A DNA stretch of 64,000 nt from positions 186,001 through 250,000 of the forward strand of contig JACPZD010000001.1 of NCBI GenBank assembly GCA_016195665.1, read 5' to 3'. The translations under genes and the position numbers were made by a program. The notes beneath the pieces are model-generated. The model had not been told where the DNA came from and searched no databases. It saw only the letters and a program-made list of their open reading frames with translations. This DNA is from Gammaproteobacteria bacterium (lineage in GTDB: Bacteria > Pseudomonadota > Gammaproteobacteria > SURF-13). This document shows, piece by piece, positions 10,249-19,808 of this stretch. The first letter of the stretch is position 1, and each line of letters opens with the position of its first letter.

Positions 10249-11391
10249 TCAATCCGCCTGACGCCGCAAAAAGGCCGGTACGTCGAGATAGTCGAGATTG
10301 GCATCCTGACCTACTGCATGGCGCTCGCCCGCGGCCTGGTTACGGATGACGGTGGGACGGTCTAACTGGCCGTAGTCCACCATGCCGCTGGTGTTGCGCT
10401 GCACTAACTTGATCGGGCGCTCGTCGAATTTCTCGCCGGCGCCGAGGCCGGTGGCGACCACGGTGACACGCAGTTCATCGTTCATCTCCGGGTCGAGCAC
10501 GGTGCCGACCACGATGGTGGCGTTTTCCGAGGCGAGGTCTTTGACGGTGTTGCCCACCTCGTCGAATTCGCCGATGGACATGTCCATGCCGGCGGTGATG
10601 TTGACGAGGATGCCGCGCGCCCCGGCGAGGCTGATGTTCTCAAGGAGCGGGCTGGCGATGGCGGCCTCGGCGGCCTTGCGCGCCCGGTCTTCACCGCGCG
10701 CCGCGCCGGAACCCATCATGGCCATGCCCATCTCGGACATCACGGTGCGCACGTCGGCGAAGTCCACGTTGATGAGCCCGGGCCGCGTGATGAGTTCGGC
10801 GATGCCCTGCACCGCGCCCAAAAGGACATTGTTGGCGGCCTTGAAGGCCTCGATCATGCTGATGTTTTTGCCGAGCACGGAGAGCAGCTTTTCGTTGGGG
10901 ATGGTGATGAGCGAGTCCACGTATTGACTCAGCTCCTTGATGCCGTTCTCGGCCGTCTGCAAGCGCCGGTTACCCTCGAAGGGGAACGGTTTGGTGACCA
11001 CCGCGACCACCAGGATGCCCAACTCGCGGGCGATCTGCGCGACGACCGGCGCGCCGCCGGTGCCGGTGCCGCCGCCCATGCCGGCTGTGATGAAGATCAT
11101 GTCGGCGCCCTCGATCACTTCGATGATGCGTTCACGATCCTCCATCGCCGCCTGACGGCCGACCTCGGGATTGGCCCCGGCGCCCAGGCCCTTGGTGATG
11201 GTGGCGCCCAACTGCAAGGCGGTGCGCGCCGAGGAGTTGCGCAATGCCTGCGCATCGGTGTTGGCGCAGATGAAATCCACGCCCTCGATGTTCGCCGTAA
11301 CCATGTGCTGTACGGCGTTGCCGCCACCGCCGCCGACGCCGATAACCTTGATGACGGCATTGGGTGTGTAGGTGTCTACTAGTTCAAACAT
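10249..11391 (-). CDS. ftsZ: Cell division GTPase FtsZ
   Basis: FtsZ is the tubulin-like GTPase that forms the division ring. The 380-aa product has the tubulin signature MGGGTGTGGAP near residue 105, the T7-loop region and a C-terminal conserved peptide (LDYLDVPAFLRRQAD) that contacts FtsA and ZipA. The ATG at 11391 follows an AGGAGA leader. A 103-bp gap separates it from ftsA; that gap holds GTGAGGG-type repeat sequence and could carry an extra promoter. Confidence 0.98.
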   Translation of the reverse strand: MFELVDTYTPNAVIKVIGVGGGGGNAVQHMVTANIEGVDFICANTDAQALRNSSARTALQLGATITKGLGAGANPEVGRQAAMEDRERIIEVIEGADMIFITAGMGGGTGTGGAPVVAQIARELGILVVAVVTKPFPFEGNRRLQTAENGIKELSQYVDSLITIPNEKLLSVLGKNISMIEAFKAANNVLLGAVQGIAELITRPGLINVDFADVRTVMSEMGMAMMGSGAARGEDRARKAAEAAIASPLLENISLAGARGILVNITAGMDMSIGEFDEVGNTVKDLASENATIVVGTVLDPEMNDELRVTVVATGLGAGEKFDERPIKLVQRNTSGMVDYGQLDRPTVIRNQAAGERHAVGQDANLDYLDVPAFLRRQAD

Positions 11392-11494
11392 GGCATTTCT
11401 CCTATGTGATTCGTCGTTAAATAATCTGCTGTCGGGATCTAGGGGGTGAGGGCTGAAGTGTTTTTCCCTGACCCCTAATCACTAAATCCTGTCT

Positions 11495-12730
11495 CTAAAA
11501 ATTCCCCTGAAACCAACTCCGCATCCGCGCCCACATTCCTTTCATTCCCAGCCCGCTCTTGGTCTCGCTCTTGCCGCTGTGTTTCTGCTGCTGACCGAAT
11601 AACAGCAAACCGACGCCGGTGGCGTGGATGGGGTTGCGCACCACGTCCACCAGGCCGACGACATATTGGGGAATACCGAGACGCACCGGCATATGAAAGA
11701 TTTCTTCGGCCAGCTCCACCGCGCCCTCGATCTTGGAACTGCCGCCGGTGAGCACGACGCCCGCGGCCATAAGATCTTCGAAGCCGCTGCGCCGCAATTC
11801 GGCCTGGATCAGGGTGAACAGTTCTTCCAAGCGGGGCTCGACGACCTCAGCCAGGGTCTGGCGCGCGAGCCTGCGCGAGGGACGATCCCCGACGCCCGGC
11901 ACTTCGATGGTCTCGTCGGCGAGCGCGAGTTGCGTCAGTGCGCAGGCGTATTTGATCTTGATCTCTTCGGCGAACTGGGTGGGCGTGCGCAGCGCGACGG
12001 CGATGTCATTGGTGACCTGGTCGCCGGCGATGGGGATGACGGCGGTGTGGCGGATGGCGCCCTCGCAGAATACGGCGATGTCGGTGGTGCCGCCGCCGAT
12101 ATCCACCAGGCATACGCCCAGCTCTTTTTCGTCGTCGGTAAGCACGGCGTAGCTGGATGCGAGCTGTTCGAGGATGACCTCGTCCACCTCCAGGCCGCAG
12201 CGGCGCACGCACTTGATGATGTTCTGCGCCGCGCTCACCGCGCCGGTGACGATGTGCACCTTGGCCTCCAGGCGCACGCCCGACATGCCGATCGGCTCGC
12301 GGATGCCTTCCTGGTTGTCTATGATGAATTCCTGCGGCAGCACGTGCAGGATCTTCTGATCGGCCGGGATGGCCACTGCGCGCGCCGCCTCCACCACGCG
12401 CTCCACGTCGGTCGCGCTGACTTCCCTGTCGCTGATCGCCACGATGCCGTGCGAATTGAGGCTGCGTATGTGGCTGCCGGCGATGCCCGCATAGACCGAA
12501 TGGATGCGGCAGCCGGCCATCAGCTCCGCCTCTTCCACTGCGCGCTGGATGGACTGCACGGTGGATTCGATGTTGACCACCACCCCCTTCTTGAGGCCGC
12601 GCGACGGGTGCGAGCCGATGCCGATGATCTCGATCTGGTTGCCGGGTGTGATTTCGCCGACGATGGCGACTACCTTGGAGGTGCCGATATCCAGGCCGAC
12701 AATCAGGTCTTTTTCAGTCTTCTTCGACAT
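11495..12730 (-). CDS. ftsA: Cell division protein FtsA
   Basis: FtsA is an actin-like ATPase that tethers FtsZ to the membrane and recruits later division proteins. The 411-aa product starts at 12730 (MSKKTEKDLIVGLDIGTSKV), with GAGAAAGAGGG just upstream. The phosphate-binding loops GLDIGTSK and VDIGGGTTDIAVF are clear. The last residues (MWARMRSWFQGNF) form the amphipathic membrane-targeting helix. Seventy-four bp with two REP palindromes separate it from ftsQ. Confidence 0.97.
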   Translation of the reverse strand: MSKKTEKDLIVGLDIGTSKVVAIVGEITPGNQIEIIGIGSHPSRGLKKGVVVNIESTVQSIQRAVEEAELMAGCRIHSVYAGIAGSHIRSLNSHGIVAISDREVSATDVERVVEAARAVAIPADQKILHVLPQEFIIDNQEGIREPIGMSGVRLEAKVHIVTGAVSAAQNIIKCVRRCGLEVDEVILEQLASSYAVLTDDEKELGVCLVDIGGGTTDIAVFCEGAIRHTAVIPIAGDQVTNDIAVALRTPTQFAEEIKIKYACALTQLALADETIEVPGVGDRPSRRLARQTLAEVVEPRLEELFTLIQAELRRSGFEDLMAAGVVLTGGSSKIEGAVELAEEIFHMPVRLGIPQYVVGLVDVVRNPIHATGVGLLLFGQQQKHSGKSETKSGLGMKGMWARMRSWFQGNF

Positions 12731-12750
12731 CCCTCTTTCTCCGTTACGTT

Positions 12751-12804
12751 GGCCGAATGAATTCGGTCTTACCCTTTCATTTGGTCGAATAAATTCGACC
12801 CTAC
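12751..12804 (-). repeat. Two GTAG-type REP palindromes between ftsQ and ftsA
   Basis: GGCCGAATGAATTCGGTCTTAC (12751-12772) and a close relative with GGTCGAATAAATTCGACC (to CTAC at 12804) lie in the same orientation, 10 bp apart. Both end in CTAC, the complement of the GTAG head of RAYT-type REPs. They fill the ftsQ-ftsA gap and abut the ftsQ stop codon. A RAYT gene is present at 61783-62745. Confidence 0.75.
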
Positions 12805-13905
12805 TTAATTCGTCACTACCTTTCGTTGCAGTGCAAAGCCGTTGCTGTAACGCATGTCCACCCGCGCGATCCCCGGCGGCTCGGCGGCCTGCAGCGCCGG
12901 GTAAATATTGATGAAGCGTTGCAGGCGCTCCTCGGCCTGCTCGCGGCCGAGCACGAGCTCCATGCCGCCGTCCATAGAAAGACGCCATGCGCGTCGCTCA
13001 TCCAGCTCCATGCGCGTGATGCGCAGCTTCAAGGGGGCGAGGATCTCATTCATGGCGCGGTACCGGCTGAGCACGGCGTCCTCCGTCCCCGCCGGCCCGC
13101 GCAGTTCCGGTAAACCGGGCGGGAAGCTGGAGGGGTCGGGTGTAAAGACATCGCCATTGGAATTAATTAGGCTCTGCTCGCCCCAGCGCGCGACGGCGGT
13201 CTGTTCGGTGACGGTGAGGCGCAGCGTATCCGGCCACACGCGCCGCACACCGACGCTGTGCACCCACGGAAGGCTCAGGGCGGCGCGCCGGATAGCGTCC
13301 ACATCCACACTAAGGAAGCCGCCCGTCGCCGCGTCCGCGACGGCCTGCTGCAGGGCCTGGGCGGTTACATGGGTAAAGCGACCCTCGACCTTGACTGCTC
13401 TAATCGGTAGCGTCGCGGGATCGCGCAGTGTGACGATCCCCCATGTCGCCCCGGCGAGCAGCGCCGCGGCCAACAGCCCCGTAAGTACCCGTCGTAGCAC
13501 CGGGCTGGACTCAGCCTGTGCCGGGATGCGCTGCGTGAGTAACGGAGAGTGCTCCGCCTCCCGTGACGTATTGGTACGTACTAATGTCGCGGGAGGCAGG
13601 ACGCCGGGAGCGACCGCCGCCTCTGAAGGACGATCCGGACGCCTGTTCGGCCATGGGTAATCCGGCGCGAGATGTTCGATCCCGTCGGCGGCGGTCGCTC
13701 CTGGACGTCCTTTCCCCGCGACACTTGGGCGTCCCTGCCCATCGTCGGCCTTATGAGGTACACCCCTGAACTCACGCACCGAACGCTGGATGGGTTCTTC
13801 GACGTCGCTCAGGACAGGTTCCACGTCGTTATTCGCAGAGCCTGCATCCAAACGAATGGGGGCATGTTCAATGTGACGGTGATCTCTGACGGCATTACGA
13901 GACAT
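12805..13905 (-). CDS. ftsQ: Cell division protein FtsQ with repeat-derived N-terminal extension
   Basis: FtsQ is a bitopic membrane protein that links early and late divisome proteins through FtsB and FtsL. From the ATG at 13905 (GAGGAAG upstream) the product is 366 aa, about 90 longer than usual. The extra length is a proline- and arginine-rich N-terminal cytoplasmic region of about 130 residues. Two copies of a GC-rich interspersed repeat (13573-13617 and 13693-13744) are translated within it. One membrane segment follows (LTGLLAAALLAGATWGIVTL), then the POTRA domain (IRAVKVEGRFTHVTAQAL). The real start could be further in; the fold after the membrane segment is secure. Confidence 0.9.
   Translation of the reverse strand: MSRNAVRDHRHIEHAPIRLDAGSANNDVEPVLSDVEEPIQRSVREFRGVPHKADDGQGRPSVAGKGRPGATAADGIEHLAPDYPWPNRRPDRPSEAAVAPGVLPPATLVRTNTSREAEHSPLLTQRIPAQAESSPVLRRVLTGLLAAALLAGATWGIVTLRDPATLPIRAVKVEGRFTHVTAQALQQAVADAATGGFLSVDVDAIRRAALSLPWVHSVGVRRVWPDTLRLTVTEQTAVARWGEQSLINSNGDVFTPDPSSFPPGLPELRGPAGTEDAVLSRYRAMNEILAPLKLRITRMELDERRAWRLSMDGGMELVLGREQAEERLQRFINIYPALQAAEPPGIARVDMRYSNGFALQRKVVTN
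13573..13744. repeat. Two GC-rich interspersed repeats inside ftsQ
   Basis: Segment 13693-13744 (begins GGTCGCTCCTGGACGTCC, ends CTGCCCATCG) is nearly the same as 23695-23747 in murE and is inverted relative to 18600-18650 in ftsW. A diverged, inverted relative lies at 13573-13617 (TAATGTCGCGGGAGGCAGGA). Each unit carries GTCGC and GCGAC in inverted form. Both are read through as FtsQ coding sequence. Confidence 0.7.
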
Positions 13906-13928
13906 AACGGTTCTTCCTCTGACGTATA

Positions 13929-13971
13929 GGGACATACTAATGTCGCGGGCGCAGGACGCGCAGGAGCGACC
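13929..13971. repeat. GC-rich interspersed repeat at the ddlB/ftsQ junction
   Basis: GACATACTAATGTCGCGGGC followed by GCAGGACGCGCAGGAGCGAC is a member of the same family as 13573-13617. It encodes the last residues of DdlB (SLLRVLRPRH), so the repeat has replaced or extended the native C-terminus and reaches into the intergenic gap. Confidence 0.65.
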
Positions 13972-14905
13972 TGCTCGATGTGCTGAGCGTAGCTTCCAAA
14001 ATGCGCCATGCCAGCGCCTCGAAACTGATCCCCGCGGCGCGCGCCGCCATCGGCACCAGGCTGTGGTCGGTCATGCCGGGCACGGTGTTGGCCTCTATCA
14101 GCCACGGCTTGCCGGCCGCGTCGCATAAAAAATCCACCCGCCCCCAGCCGCTGCACCCCAACACCTCGAACGCGCGCAGGGCGAGTTGCCGGAATGCCTG
14201 TTCCTGTTCAGCCGGTAAGCCGCAGGGACAAAAGTAACGAGTAGTGTCGGCATGGTATTTGGCGTCGTAATCGTAAATAGCGTGCGGCGTCTCCAGGCGG
14301 ATCAGCGGCAGCGCCTCGGCGCCGAGCAGGCTCGCCGTGTACTCGGGGCCTTCTATGCAACGCTCGGCGATCACGGTGTGGTCGTAACGGGCGGCGGCGC
14401 TCCGGGCGTCCGCCAATTGGGCGACTGCGGTGACCTTGGTGATGCCGATGCTGGAGCCCTCATTCGCCGGTTTCACGATAAGCGGCAGGCCCAGGGTCTT
14501 GACGGCGGCGTTGAGATCGCTGCGCGCATCGAGCACGACGAACCCCGGCGTCGGCAATCCCGCGCCGAGCCAGGCATATTTACAGCGCAGCTTGTCCATG
14601 GCCAACGCCGAGCCCAGCACGCCACTCCCGGTGTAGGGAATTCCCAGCATCTCCAGGGCGCCTTGCAGCGTGCCGTCTTCACCGCCACGCCCATGCAAAG
14701 CGATAAACGCCCGATCAAAATGTCCGTTTTGCAAAACATGCAGCACATCCTCACCGGCATCTATGGCGTGCGCATCCATACCCTGCGTGCGTAGTGCTTC
14801 ATGCACGCGGGCGCCGCTCTTGAGCGAAACCTCACGCTCGGCGGACAATCCGCCCATGAGCACCGCGACCTTGCCGAAATCGCGTGCATGTATCGCGTTG
14901 CTCAT
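13937..14905 (-). CDS. ddlB: D-alanine--D-alanine ligase
   Basis: Ddl makes the D-Ala-D-Ala dipeptide that MurF adds to the peptidoglycan precursor. The 322-aa ATP-grasp enzyme shows VAVLMGGLSAEREVSLKSG at the N-terminus, the ATP loop KPANEGSSIG and the metal-binding IEANTVPGMTDHSL. Its C-terminal tail of about 12 residues is encoded by an interspersed repeat. It lies 97 bp downstream of murB, the largest gap inside the core of this otherwise overlapping cluster. Confidence 0.96.
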   Translation of the reverse strand: MSNAIHARDFGKVAVLMGGLSAEREVSLKSGARVHEALRTQGMDAHAIDAGEDVLHVLQNGHFDRAFIALHGRGGEDGTLQGALEMLGIPYTGSGVLGSALAMDKLRCKYAWLGAGLPTPGFVVLDARSDLNAAVKTLGLPLIVKPANEGSSIGITKVTAVAQLADARSAAARYDHTVIAERCIEGPEYTASLLGAEALPLIRLETPHAIYDYDAKYHADTTRYFCPCGLPAEQEQAFRQLALRAFEVLGCSGWGRVDFLCDAAGKPWLIEANTVPGMTDHSLVPMAARAAGISFEALAWRILEATLSTSSRSLLRVLRPRH

Positions 14906-14941
14906 GCGCTACCCACGGGCGGCCGAAGGCCGCTCTGTCTT

Positions 14942-15046
14942 CCTTCTCCCACTTGCGGGAGAAGGTGGCCCGTAGGGCCGGATGAGGGAGAGACCGCCTG
15001 GTTCACGGGCCCACTCCGCGACCAGGAGATTCGGGCGGTCTCTCCC
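14942..15046. repeat. Hairpin-forming interspersed repeat at the murB-ddlB junction
   Basis: CCTTCTCCC (14942-14950) pairs with GGGAGAAGG (14957-14965), followed by GGCCCGTAGGGCCGGATGAG. A second inverted pair, GGGAGAGACCGCC (from 14987) and GGCGGTCTCTCCC (to 15046), flanks the murB stop codon. The form resembles interspersed repeats common in gammaproteobacteria. It supplies the last codons of murB and could act as an RNA hairpin between murB and ddlB. Confidence 0.65.
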
Positions 15047-16049
15047 CCACGATGCGCACCTCTGGGATAAGGCGCACGCCTCGCTGTTGCTCAACGGTGC
15101 CGGCAATCTTTGCGATCAGCGCCTCAATGTCCGCTGCGCTGGCGTTGCCGGTGTTGATGATGAAGTTGGCGTGTTTCTCGGAGACGCACGCCCCACCGAT
15201 GCAAAAACCCTTGAGCCCGCAGGCCTCAATCAGGCGCGCCGCATGATCACCGGGCGGATTGCGGAACACCGATCCGGCGCTGGGTTGATGGGTGGGCTGG
15301 GTGAGGTTGCGCTTCTCCAGCAATTCCTTGATGCGCGCTTCCGCCGTTTCGCGCTCGCCGGTTTGCAACTGCAACTCGGCGGCGACGAACCACTCTTCTG
15401 CGTGAGGCGTGAGGCGTGAGGCGCCTTCGGCAAGTGAGGCGTGAGGCGTGAGGCGTGAGGTGTTACCCCTCACTCCTAACTCCTCACCCGTCACTGTCCT
15501 TAAGACCACATGCCGGTAGCCGATCTCGAAATCCTGGGGGGTGCGCTTTCGGATCGCACCCTGCCGGTCCATGGTCTCGACCGCCTTTACGATCTGCCAA
15601 GTCTCGCCGCCGAAGGCGCCCGCGTTCATGGCGAGCGCCCCGCCCATCGTGCCGGGAACGCCGGCCAAAAATTCCGCGCCGCTTAAAGCCAGACGCGCGC
15701 TGTAGCGCGCGACCTTGGCGCAGGTGACACCCGCCTCGGCGCGCACCGTGTGCGGGCCGGTCTGTTCCAGGCGATTGAGCAGGCCGCTCACCGCGATCAC
15801 CGCGCCGCGCAGGCCGCCGTCGCGCACCAATAGATTGCTGCCCAGCCCCAGCCACGACACCAGCTCGGTCTCCGGCAGTTGCCTTAAAAACACGGCGAGA
15901 TCGTCCATATCGGCAGGCTGAAAAAAGTGTTGCGCAGGACCGCCCACACGCCAACTGGTGTGGCGTGCCATGGGCTCGTTCTCGCGTAAGGTCCCGCGCA
16001 ACACAAGCGTCGCCGTCTTCATTTCCGGATGTTCACGCAATGCATTCAT
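15003..16049 (-). CDS. murB: UDP-N-acetylenolpyruvoylglucosamine reductase MurB, with repeat insertion
   Basis: MurB reduces the enolpyruvyl group to make UDP-MurNAc. The ATG at 16049 overlaps the murC stop (ATGA). The FAD-binding part reads [13 protein letters not shown] and [37 protein letters not shown] marks a type II MurB. Between IGYRHVVLR and EEWFVAAEL, which should be nearly adjacent, an in-frame insertion of about 35 residues is encoded by GTGAGGC heptamers (15400-15498). The C-terminal residues ([12 protein letters not shown]) also come from repeat sequence. The 348-aa length is about 45 over type II norms. Confidence 0.93.
   Translation of the reverse strand: MNALREHPEMKTATLVLRGTLRENEPMARHTSWRVGGPAQHFFQPADMDDLAVFLRQLPETELVSWLGLGSNLLVRDGGLRGAVIAVSGLLNRLEQTGPHTVRAEAGVTCAKVARYSARLALSGAEFLAGVPGTMGGALAMNAGAFGGETWQIVKAVETMDRQGAIRKRTPQDFEIGYRHVVLRTVTGEELGVRGNTSRLTPHASLAEGASRLTPHAEEWFVAAELQLQTGERETAEARIKELLEKRNLTQPTHQPSAGSVFRNPPGDHAARLIEACGLKGFCIGGACVSEKHANFIINTGNASAADIEALIAKIAGTVEQQRGVRLIPEVRIVGERPPESPGRGVGP
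15400..15498. repeat. GTGAGGC/GTGAGGG heptamer array inside murB
   Basis: Degenerate 7-nt units (GTGAGGC, then CTCACTCC and CTCACCC on the same strand) alternate with a CCTTCGGCAAG linker. The two halves are mutually complementary. The array is translated in frame as an insertion in MurB. Related arrays occur at 24834-24957 (murE), 25394-25478 (ftsI) and 28424-28545 (mraZ-rsmH gap). Confidence 0.8.
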
Positions 16050-17497
16050 GAGTTGTTGGTTTTTCTTCCCCCGCGTTTGCCGAAGGGAGTGATCGCCGCC
16101 AGTTGTTGCGGCAGCGCGGCCGCCACCGCGCCGATGTCGCCTGCGCCCAGGGTGAGCACTATGTCCCCGGCATGCAGCAGGCCGGGGATAACTTCTGGCA
16201 GGTCGGCCGCGCGTTCCACCAGCACCGGTTCGTTCTTGCCGCGCGCGCGGATGGCGCGGGCCAGGGCGCGGCCGTCGGCCCCTGCGATGGGCGTCTCGCC
16301 GGCGGGATAGACCTCGCACAGCACCAGCACATCCACCTCGGAGAGGATGCGGGCGAAGTCATCGAGCAGGTCGCGGGTGCGGGTGTAGCGGTGCGGCTGG
16401 AAGGCCACCACCAGGCGGCGTTCCGGCCAGCCGGCGCGGATCGCCTGCAGGGTCGCGGCGATCTCGCGCGGGTGATGGCCATAGTCGTCAATCAGCATGA
16501 CCTCGCCCGCCGCCGTGGCGATCTCGCCGTACACCTGAAAGCGCCGGCCGATGCCCTGAAAGTTAGCGAGACCTTTTTGAATCGCGGCGTCGGACACGCC
16601 GAGTTCCTGCGCGACGCTGATGGCGGCCAGGGCGTTCAATACATTGTGCTCACCCGGCATGTTCAGCGTGACGTGCAGATCATTCGCCGAAAGACGTCTC
16701 ACCGAGAAGTGTGTGCAGGCGCGGTCTTGCCGAATCTCGCTCGCGCGCACGTCGGCATCGTCACTGAAGCCGTAGGTCAACACCGGCCGCGACACCTGCG
16801 GCAATATCTCGCGGACCACCGGGTCGTCCAGGCACAGCACCGCGAGGCCGTAAAAGGGCAGGTGATGGAGAAATTCAACAAAGGTCTGGCGCAGTTTGTT
16901 GAAATCACCGCCATAGGTCTCCATGTGATCGGCGTCTATATTGGTGACCACCGCGACCATCGGCTGGAGGTACAGGAACGAGGCGTCGCTCTCGTCGGCC
17001 TCGGCCACCAGATACTGCCCCGCGCCCAAGCGCGCGTGTGTCCCCGCGCTGTTCAAGCGTCCGCCGATCACGAAGGTGGGGTCGAGCCCGCCCTCGGCGA
17101 GCAGGCTGGCAATGAGGCTCGTGGTGGTCGTCTTGCCGTGGGTGCCGGCGACCGCGATGCCGTAACGGAAGCGCATCAGCTCGGCCAGCATCTCGGCGCG
17201 CGGAATCACCGGGATACGACGGCTGCGCGCGGCACTCACCTCCGGATTGTCATCGCCGACGGCCGTGGAGACGACCACCACGTCCGCGTCGGCGACGTGA
17301 CGCGCGTCATGACCGATGGCGACGCGCGCGCCCTTTGCTGCGAGACGGCGGGTCACGGCGTTTTCATGGATGTCGGAGCCGGACACGGTGTAATCCAAAT
17401 TGATCAGCACCTCGGCGATGCCGCCCATGCCCGCGCCGCCGATGCCGACGAAGTGTATGTGTTGGGTGTGACCCATGCGCAAACGCCGCTCAGGCAT
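16046..17497 (-). CDS. murC: UDP-N-acetylmuramate--L-alanine ligase MurC
   Basis: MurC adds L-Ala to UDP-MurNAc, the first step of stem-peptide assembly. The ATG at 17497 has GGAGG 6 nt upstream, inside the end of murG, giving 483 aa and an 8-nt overlap. The N-terminal dinucleotide fold is [16 protein letters not shown], the ATP loop is [13 protein letters not shown], and the C-terminal ligase domain contains [10 protein letters not shown]. It ends in an ATGA overlap with murB. Confidence 0.97.
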   Translation of the reverse strand: MPERRLRMGHTQHIHFVGIGGAGMGGIAEVLINLDYTVSGSDIHENAVTRRLAAKGARVAIGHDARHVADADVVVVSTAVGDDNPEVSAARSRRIPVIPRAEMLAELMRFRYGIAVAGTHGKTTTTSLIASLLAEGGLDPTFVIGGRLNSAGTHARLGAGQYLVAEADESDASFLYLQPMVAVVTNIDADHMETYGGDFNKLRQTFVEFLHHLPFYGLAVLCLDDPVVREILPQVSRPVLTYGFSDDADVRASEIRQDRACTHFSVRRLSANDLHVTLNMPGEHNVLNALAAISVAQELGVSDAAIQKGLANFQGIGRRFQVYGEIATAAGEVMLIDDYGHHPREIAATLQAIRAGWPERRLVVAFQPHRYTRTRDLLDDFARILSEVDVLVLCEVYPAGETPIAGADGRALARAIRARGKNEPVLVERAADLPEVIPGLLHAGDIVLTLGAGDIGAVAAALPQQLAAITPFGKRGGRKTNNS

Positions 17498-18569
17498 GAT
17501 GTGCCTCCAGACACAGTTCCGCGACCCGCGCCGCGGCCTCGGGCCGGGCCAGACGTCGTGCGGCCTGAGCCATTTCCAGCAGGCGTTGCCGCGCGTTACA
17601 CAAGGTCTTGAGCAACTCGGCGAGTGAGGCGGGCGTGAGTTTATCCTGCGGGAGCAGACACGCCGCGCCGTGCTGTTCCAGATAACGCGCATTGGCGGTT
17701 TGATGATCGTCGGCGGCGAACGGATACGGCACTAATATAGATGCGAGCCCCGCGCAGGTGAGTTCGGCAATGGTCAGGGCGCCCGCCCGGCACACGACGA
17801 GATCCGCCCACGCGTAGGCCTCGGCCATGTCTTCGATGAAAGGGACGATGCGTGCCGTGATACCCGCTGCGGCATAGCGGCTTTGCGCATCCTCAATGTG
17901 CCCGGCACCCGCTTGATGCCAGATCTCGATGGCGCAGTGTTCGCGCAACTGTTGCAAGGCCAAGGGGAGTGTTTCATTCAGCACCCGCGCACCCAAGCTG
18001 CCGCCCAGCACCAGCAGCCGCAGCGCACCGCTACGTCCGCCAAGGCGCTGCTCGGGGTTAAGCACCTGCGTGATGGCGGCGCGCACCGGATTGCCGGTAT
18101 GAACAGGGTGGTATTTTTTCGCCAGGCTGCCGGGGAAGGCCTCCAGCACCTTGTCGGCCAGCGGGGCCAGCCAGCGGTTGGTGAGGCCCGCGACGGCGTT
18201 TTGTTCGTGGATGACGAGCGCCTTGTCCAGCAGCCAGGCGCTGAACCCGCCCGGCCCGGCGACGAAGCCGCCCATACCCAACACCACGCTGGGCTTGAGT
18301 TTTATCAACACGAAGAGATTTTGCAAAAAGGCGATGCCCAGTTTATAAGGAGCCAGCAACCAGCTCCACCAGCCCTTTCCGCGCAGCCCGCTGATGGAGA
18401 TAAAGGCGAGCGGAATGCCGGTGGGCGGAATCACCTTGGCCTCCAGCCCCGCGTGCGTACCAAGCCACAATACTTCGTGACCTTGTTTTTTTAATTCTTC
18501 CGCCACGGCCAGGGCGGGGAAGACGTGTCCGCCGGTGCCGCCCGCCATGATGAGTACGCGCATAGTCAT
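17490..18569 (-). CDS. murG: Lipid II synthase MurG (GlcNAc transferase)
   Basis: MurG transfers GlcNAc from UDP-GlcNAc to lipid I at the inner face of the membrane. The ATG at 18569 overlaps the ftsW stop as ATGA. The 359-aa GT28 enzyme shows [17 protein letters not shown] and, in the second Rossmann domain, [14 protein letters not shown] and [15 protein letters not shown]. Its size is normal and it seems unaffected by the repeat that alters the neighbouring end of ftsW. Confidence 0.97.
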   Translation of the reverse strand: MTMRVLIMAGGTGGHVFPALAVAEELKKQGHEVLWLGTHAGLEAKVIPPTGIPLAFISISGLRGKGWWSWLLAPYKLGIAFLQNLFVLIKLKPSVVLGMGGFVAGPGGFSAWLLDKALVIHEQNAVAGLTNRWLAPLADKVLEAFPGSLAKKYHPVHTGNPVRAAITQVLNPEQRLGGRSGALRLLVLGGSLGARVLNETLPLALQQLREHCAIEIWHQAGAGHIEDAQSRYAAAGITARIVPFIEDMAEAYAWADLVVCRAGALTIAELTCAGLASILVPYPFAADDHQTANARYLEQHGAACLLPQDKLTPASLAELLKTLCNARQRLLEMAQAARRLARPEAAARVAELCLEAHHA

Positions 18570-19807
18570 AATGCGCGCGCCTCCTGCCGGAAAGTTTCCG
18601 ATGGGCAAGGACGCCCAAGTGTCGCGGGGACAGGACGTCCAGGAGCGACCGGCGCCCGTCTCGCGCGCAGCCGCGGCGGTTCGCGCAGTTCATAGTCTAT
18701 GCGCCACAACAATGCCAGCGCTATGCAGCTCACTACCAGACTGCTGCCGCCGTAACTCAACAGCGGCAGGGTGAGCCCCTTGGTGGGGAGCAGCCCCATG
18801 TTGACGCCGATGTTGATGAACGACTGCAGCGCAATCCACAAGCCCAAGCCATAGGCGAGATAGGCGGCGAAGCGATGCCCGGTGAGTTCGGCACGGCGCC
18901 CCAACGCAAAGGCGCGCCACACCAGCAGAGTAAACAGCAGTATCACGGCCATCGCCCCCGCCAGTCCCAGTTCCTCGGCCAGCACCGCGAACAGAAAATC
19001 GGTGTGCGCCTCGGGGAGATAAAACAATTTCTGGATGCTGGCGCCGAGACCGACACCCCACCATTCGCCGCGCCCGAAGGCGATCAGGGCCTGAGTGAGT
19101 TGAAAGCCGCTGTTGAACGGGTCGGCCCAGGGATTCAAAAAGGCGGTCAGGCGTTCCATACGATAGGGCGCGGCGAACGCCAGCACGCCGAGCGCGGCGC
19201 CGGCCATGGCGACAAGCACCCCAAACAGCCACAACCGCACACCGCCAAGAAACATGAGGCCGAGTGCGGTTGCGGTAATCACCACGGCGGCGCCGAAGTC
19301 GGGCTCCATCAACAGCACCACGGCGATAAACGCGATCAGCCCCATCGGGGCGAGGAAGCCGGTAATGGTGGTGCGCACCAGATTGCCGTGCCGCACCAAA
19401 TAACCGGCGAGATACACCACCACGATGAGCTTGACCAGCTCCGAAGGCTGGAATTTGACCGGCCCGAGCGCGAGCCAACGGTGGCTGCCGTTTACTTCTT
19501 TCCCGATGCCCGGGATGAGCACCAGGAACAGCAATACAAGTCCCGCCAGCAACAACACCGGTCCCAGCCTTTCCCAATACACCAGGCGAATGGAGGAAAC
19601 GCCGAGAGCGATCATCAATCCCACGCCGAGATAGGCGGCCTGACGCAACAGATAATAAAAGGGCTGGCCCAACTGCCGGTCGGCCGCCGTGATGGTGGTG
19701 GACATCACCATCACCAGCCCCAACCCCAGCAATAGGACGGCCACACTGAGTAGCGTGTAGTCGGGCCTGGGGAGCTGGTCGTTGGAAATGGCCGCGCGGG
19801 CACGCAT
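18566..19807 (-). CDS. ftsW: Septal peptidoglycan polymerase FtsW
   Basis: FtsW is the SEDS-family glycosyltransferase that works with FtsI to build septal peptidoglycan. I take the ATG at 19807 (413 aa); a GTG at 19816 in the same frame is possible. About ten membrane helices are visible. Conserved loops include GSHRWLALGPVKFQPSELVK and LLPTKGLTLPLLSYGGSSL. The last about 25 residues (APVAPGRPVPATLGRPCPS and on) are encoded by the interspersed repeat at 18600-18650, so the cytoplasmic tail is not native. Confidence 0.96.
   Translation of the reverse strand: MRARAAISNDQLPRPDYTLLSVAVLLLGLGLVMVMSTTITAADRQLGQPFYYLLRQAAYLGVGLMIALGVSSIRLVYWERLGPVLLLAGLVLLFLVLIPGIGKEVNGSHRWLALGPVKFQPSELVKLIVVVYLAGYLVRHGNLVRTTITGFLAPMGLIAFIAVVLLMEPDFGAAVVITATALGLMFLGGVRLWLFGVLVAMAGAALGVLAFAAPYRMERLTAFLNPWADPFNSGFQLTQALIAFGRGEWWGVGLGASIQKLFYLPEAHTDFLFAVLAEELGLAGAMAVILLFTLLVWRAFALGRRAELTGHRFAAYLAYGLGLWIALQSFINIGVNMGLLPTKGLTLPLLSYGGSSLVVSCIALALLWRIDYELREPPRLRARRAPVAPGRPVPATLGRPCPSETFRQEARAL
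18600..18650. repeat. GC-rich interspersed repeat at the 3' end of ftsW
   Basis: GATGGGCAAGGACGCCCAAG, then GTGTCGCGGGGACAGG and GTCCAGGAGCGACC, is the reverse complement of the unit at 23695-23747. It is coding for the FtsW C-terminal tail and ends about 30 bp before the ftsW stop. Confidence 0.75.
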
Positions 19808-19808
19808 A

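Noticed and set aside
16103-17611. 502-codon plus-strand frame opposite murC
   Set aside because: Shadow of murC with GC-bias composition.
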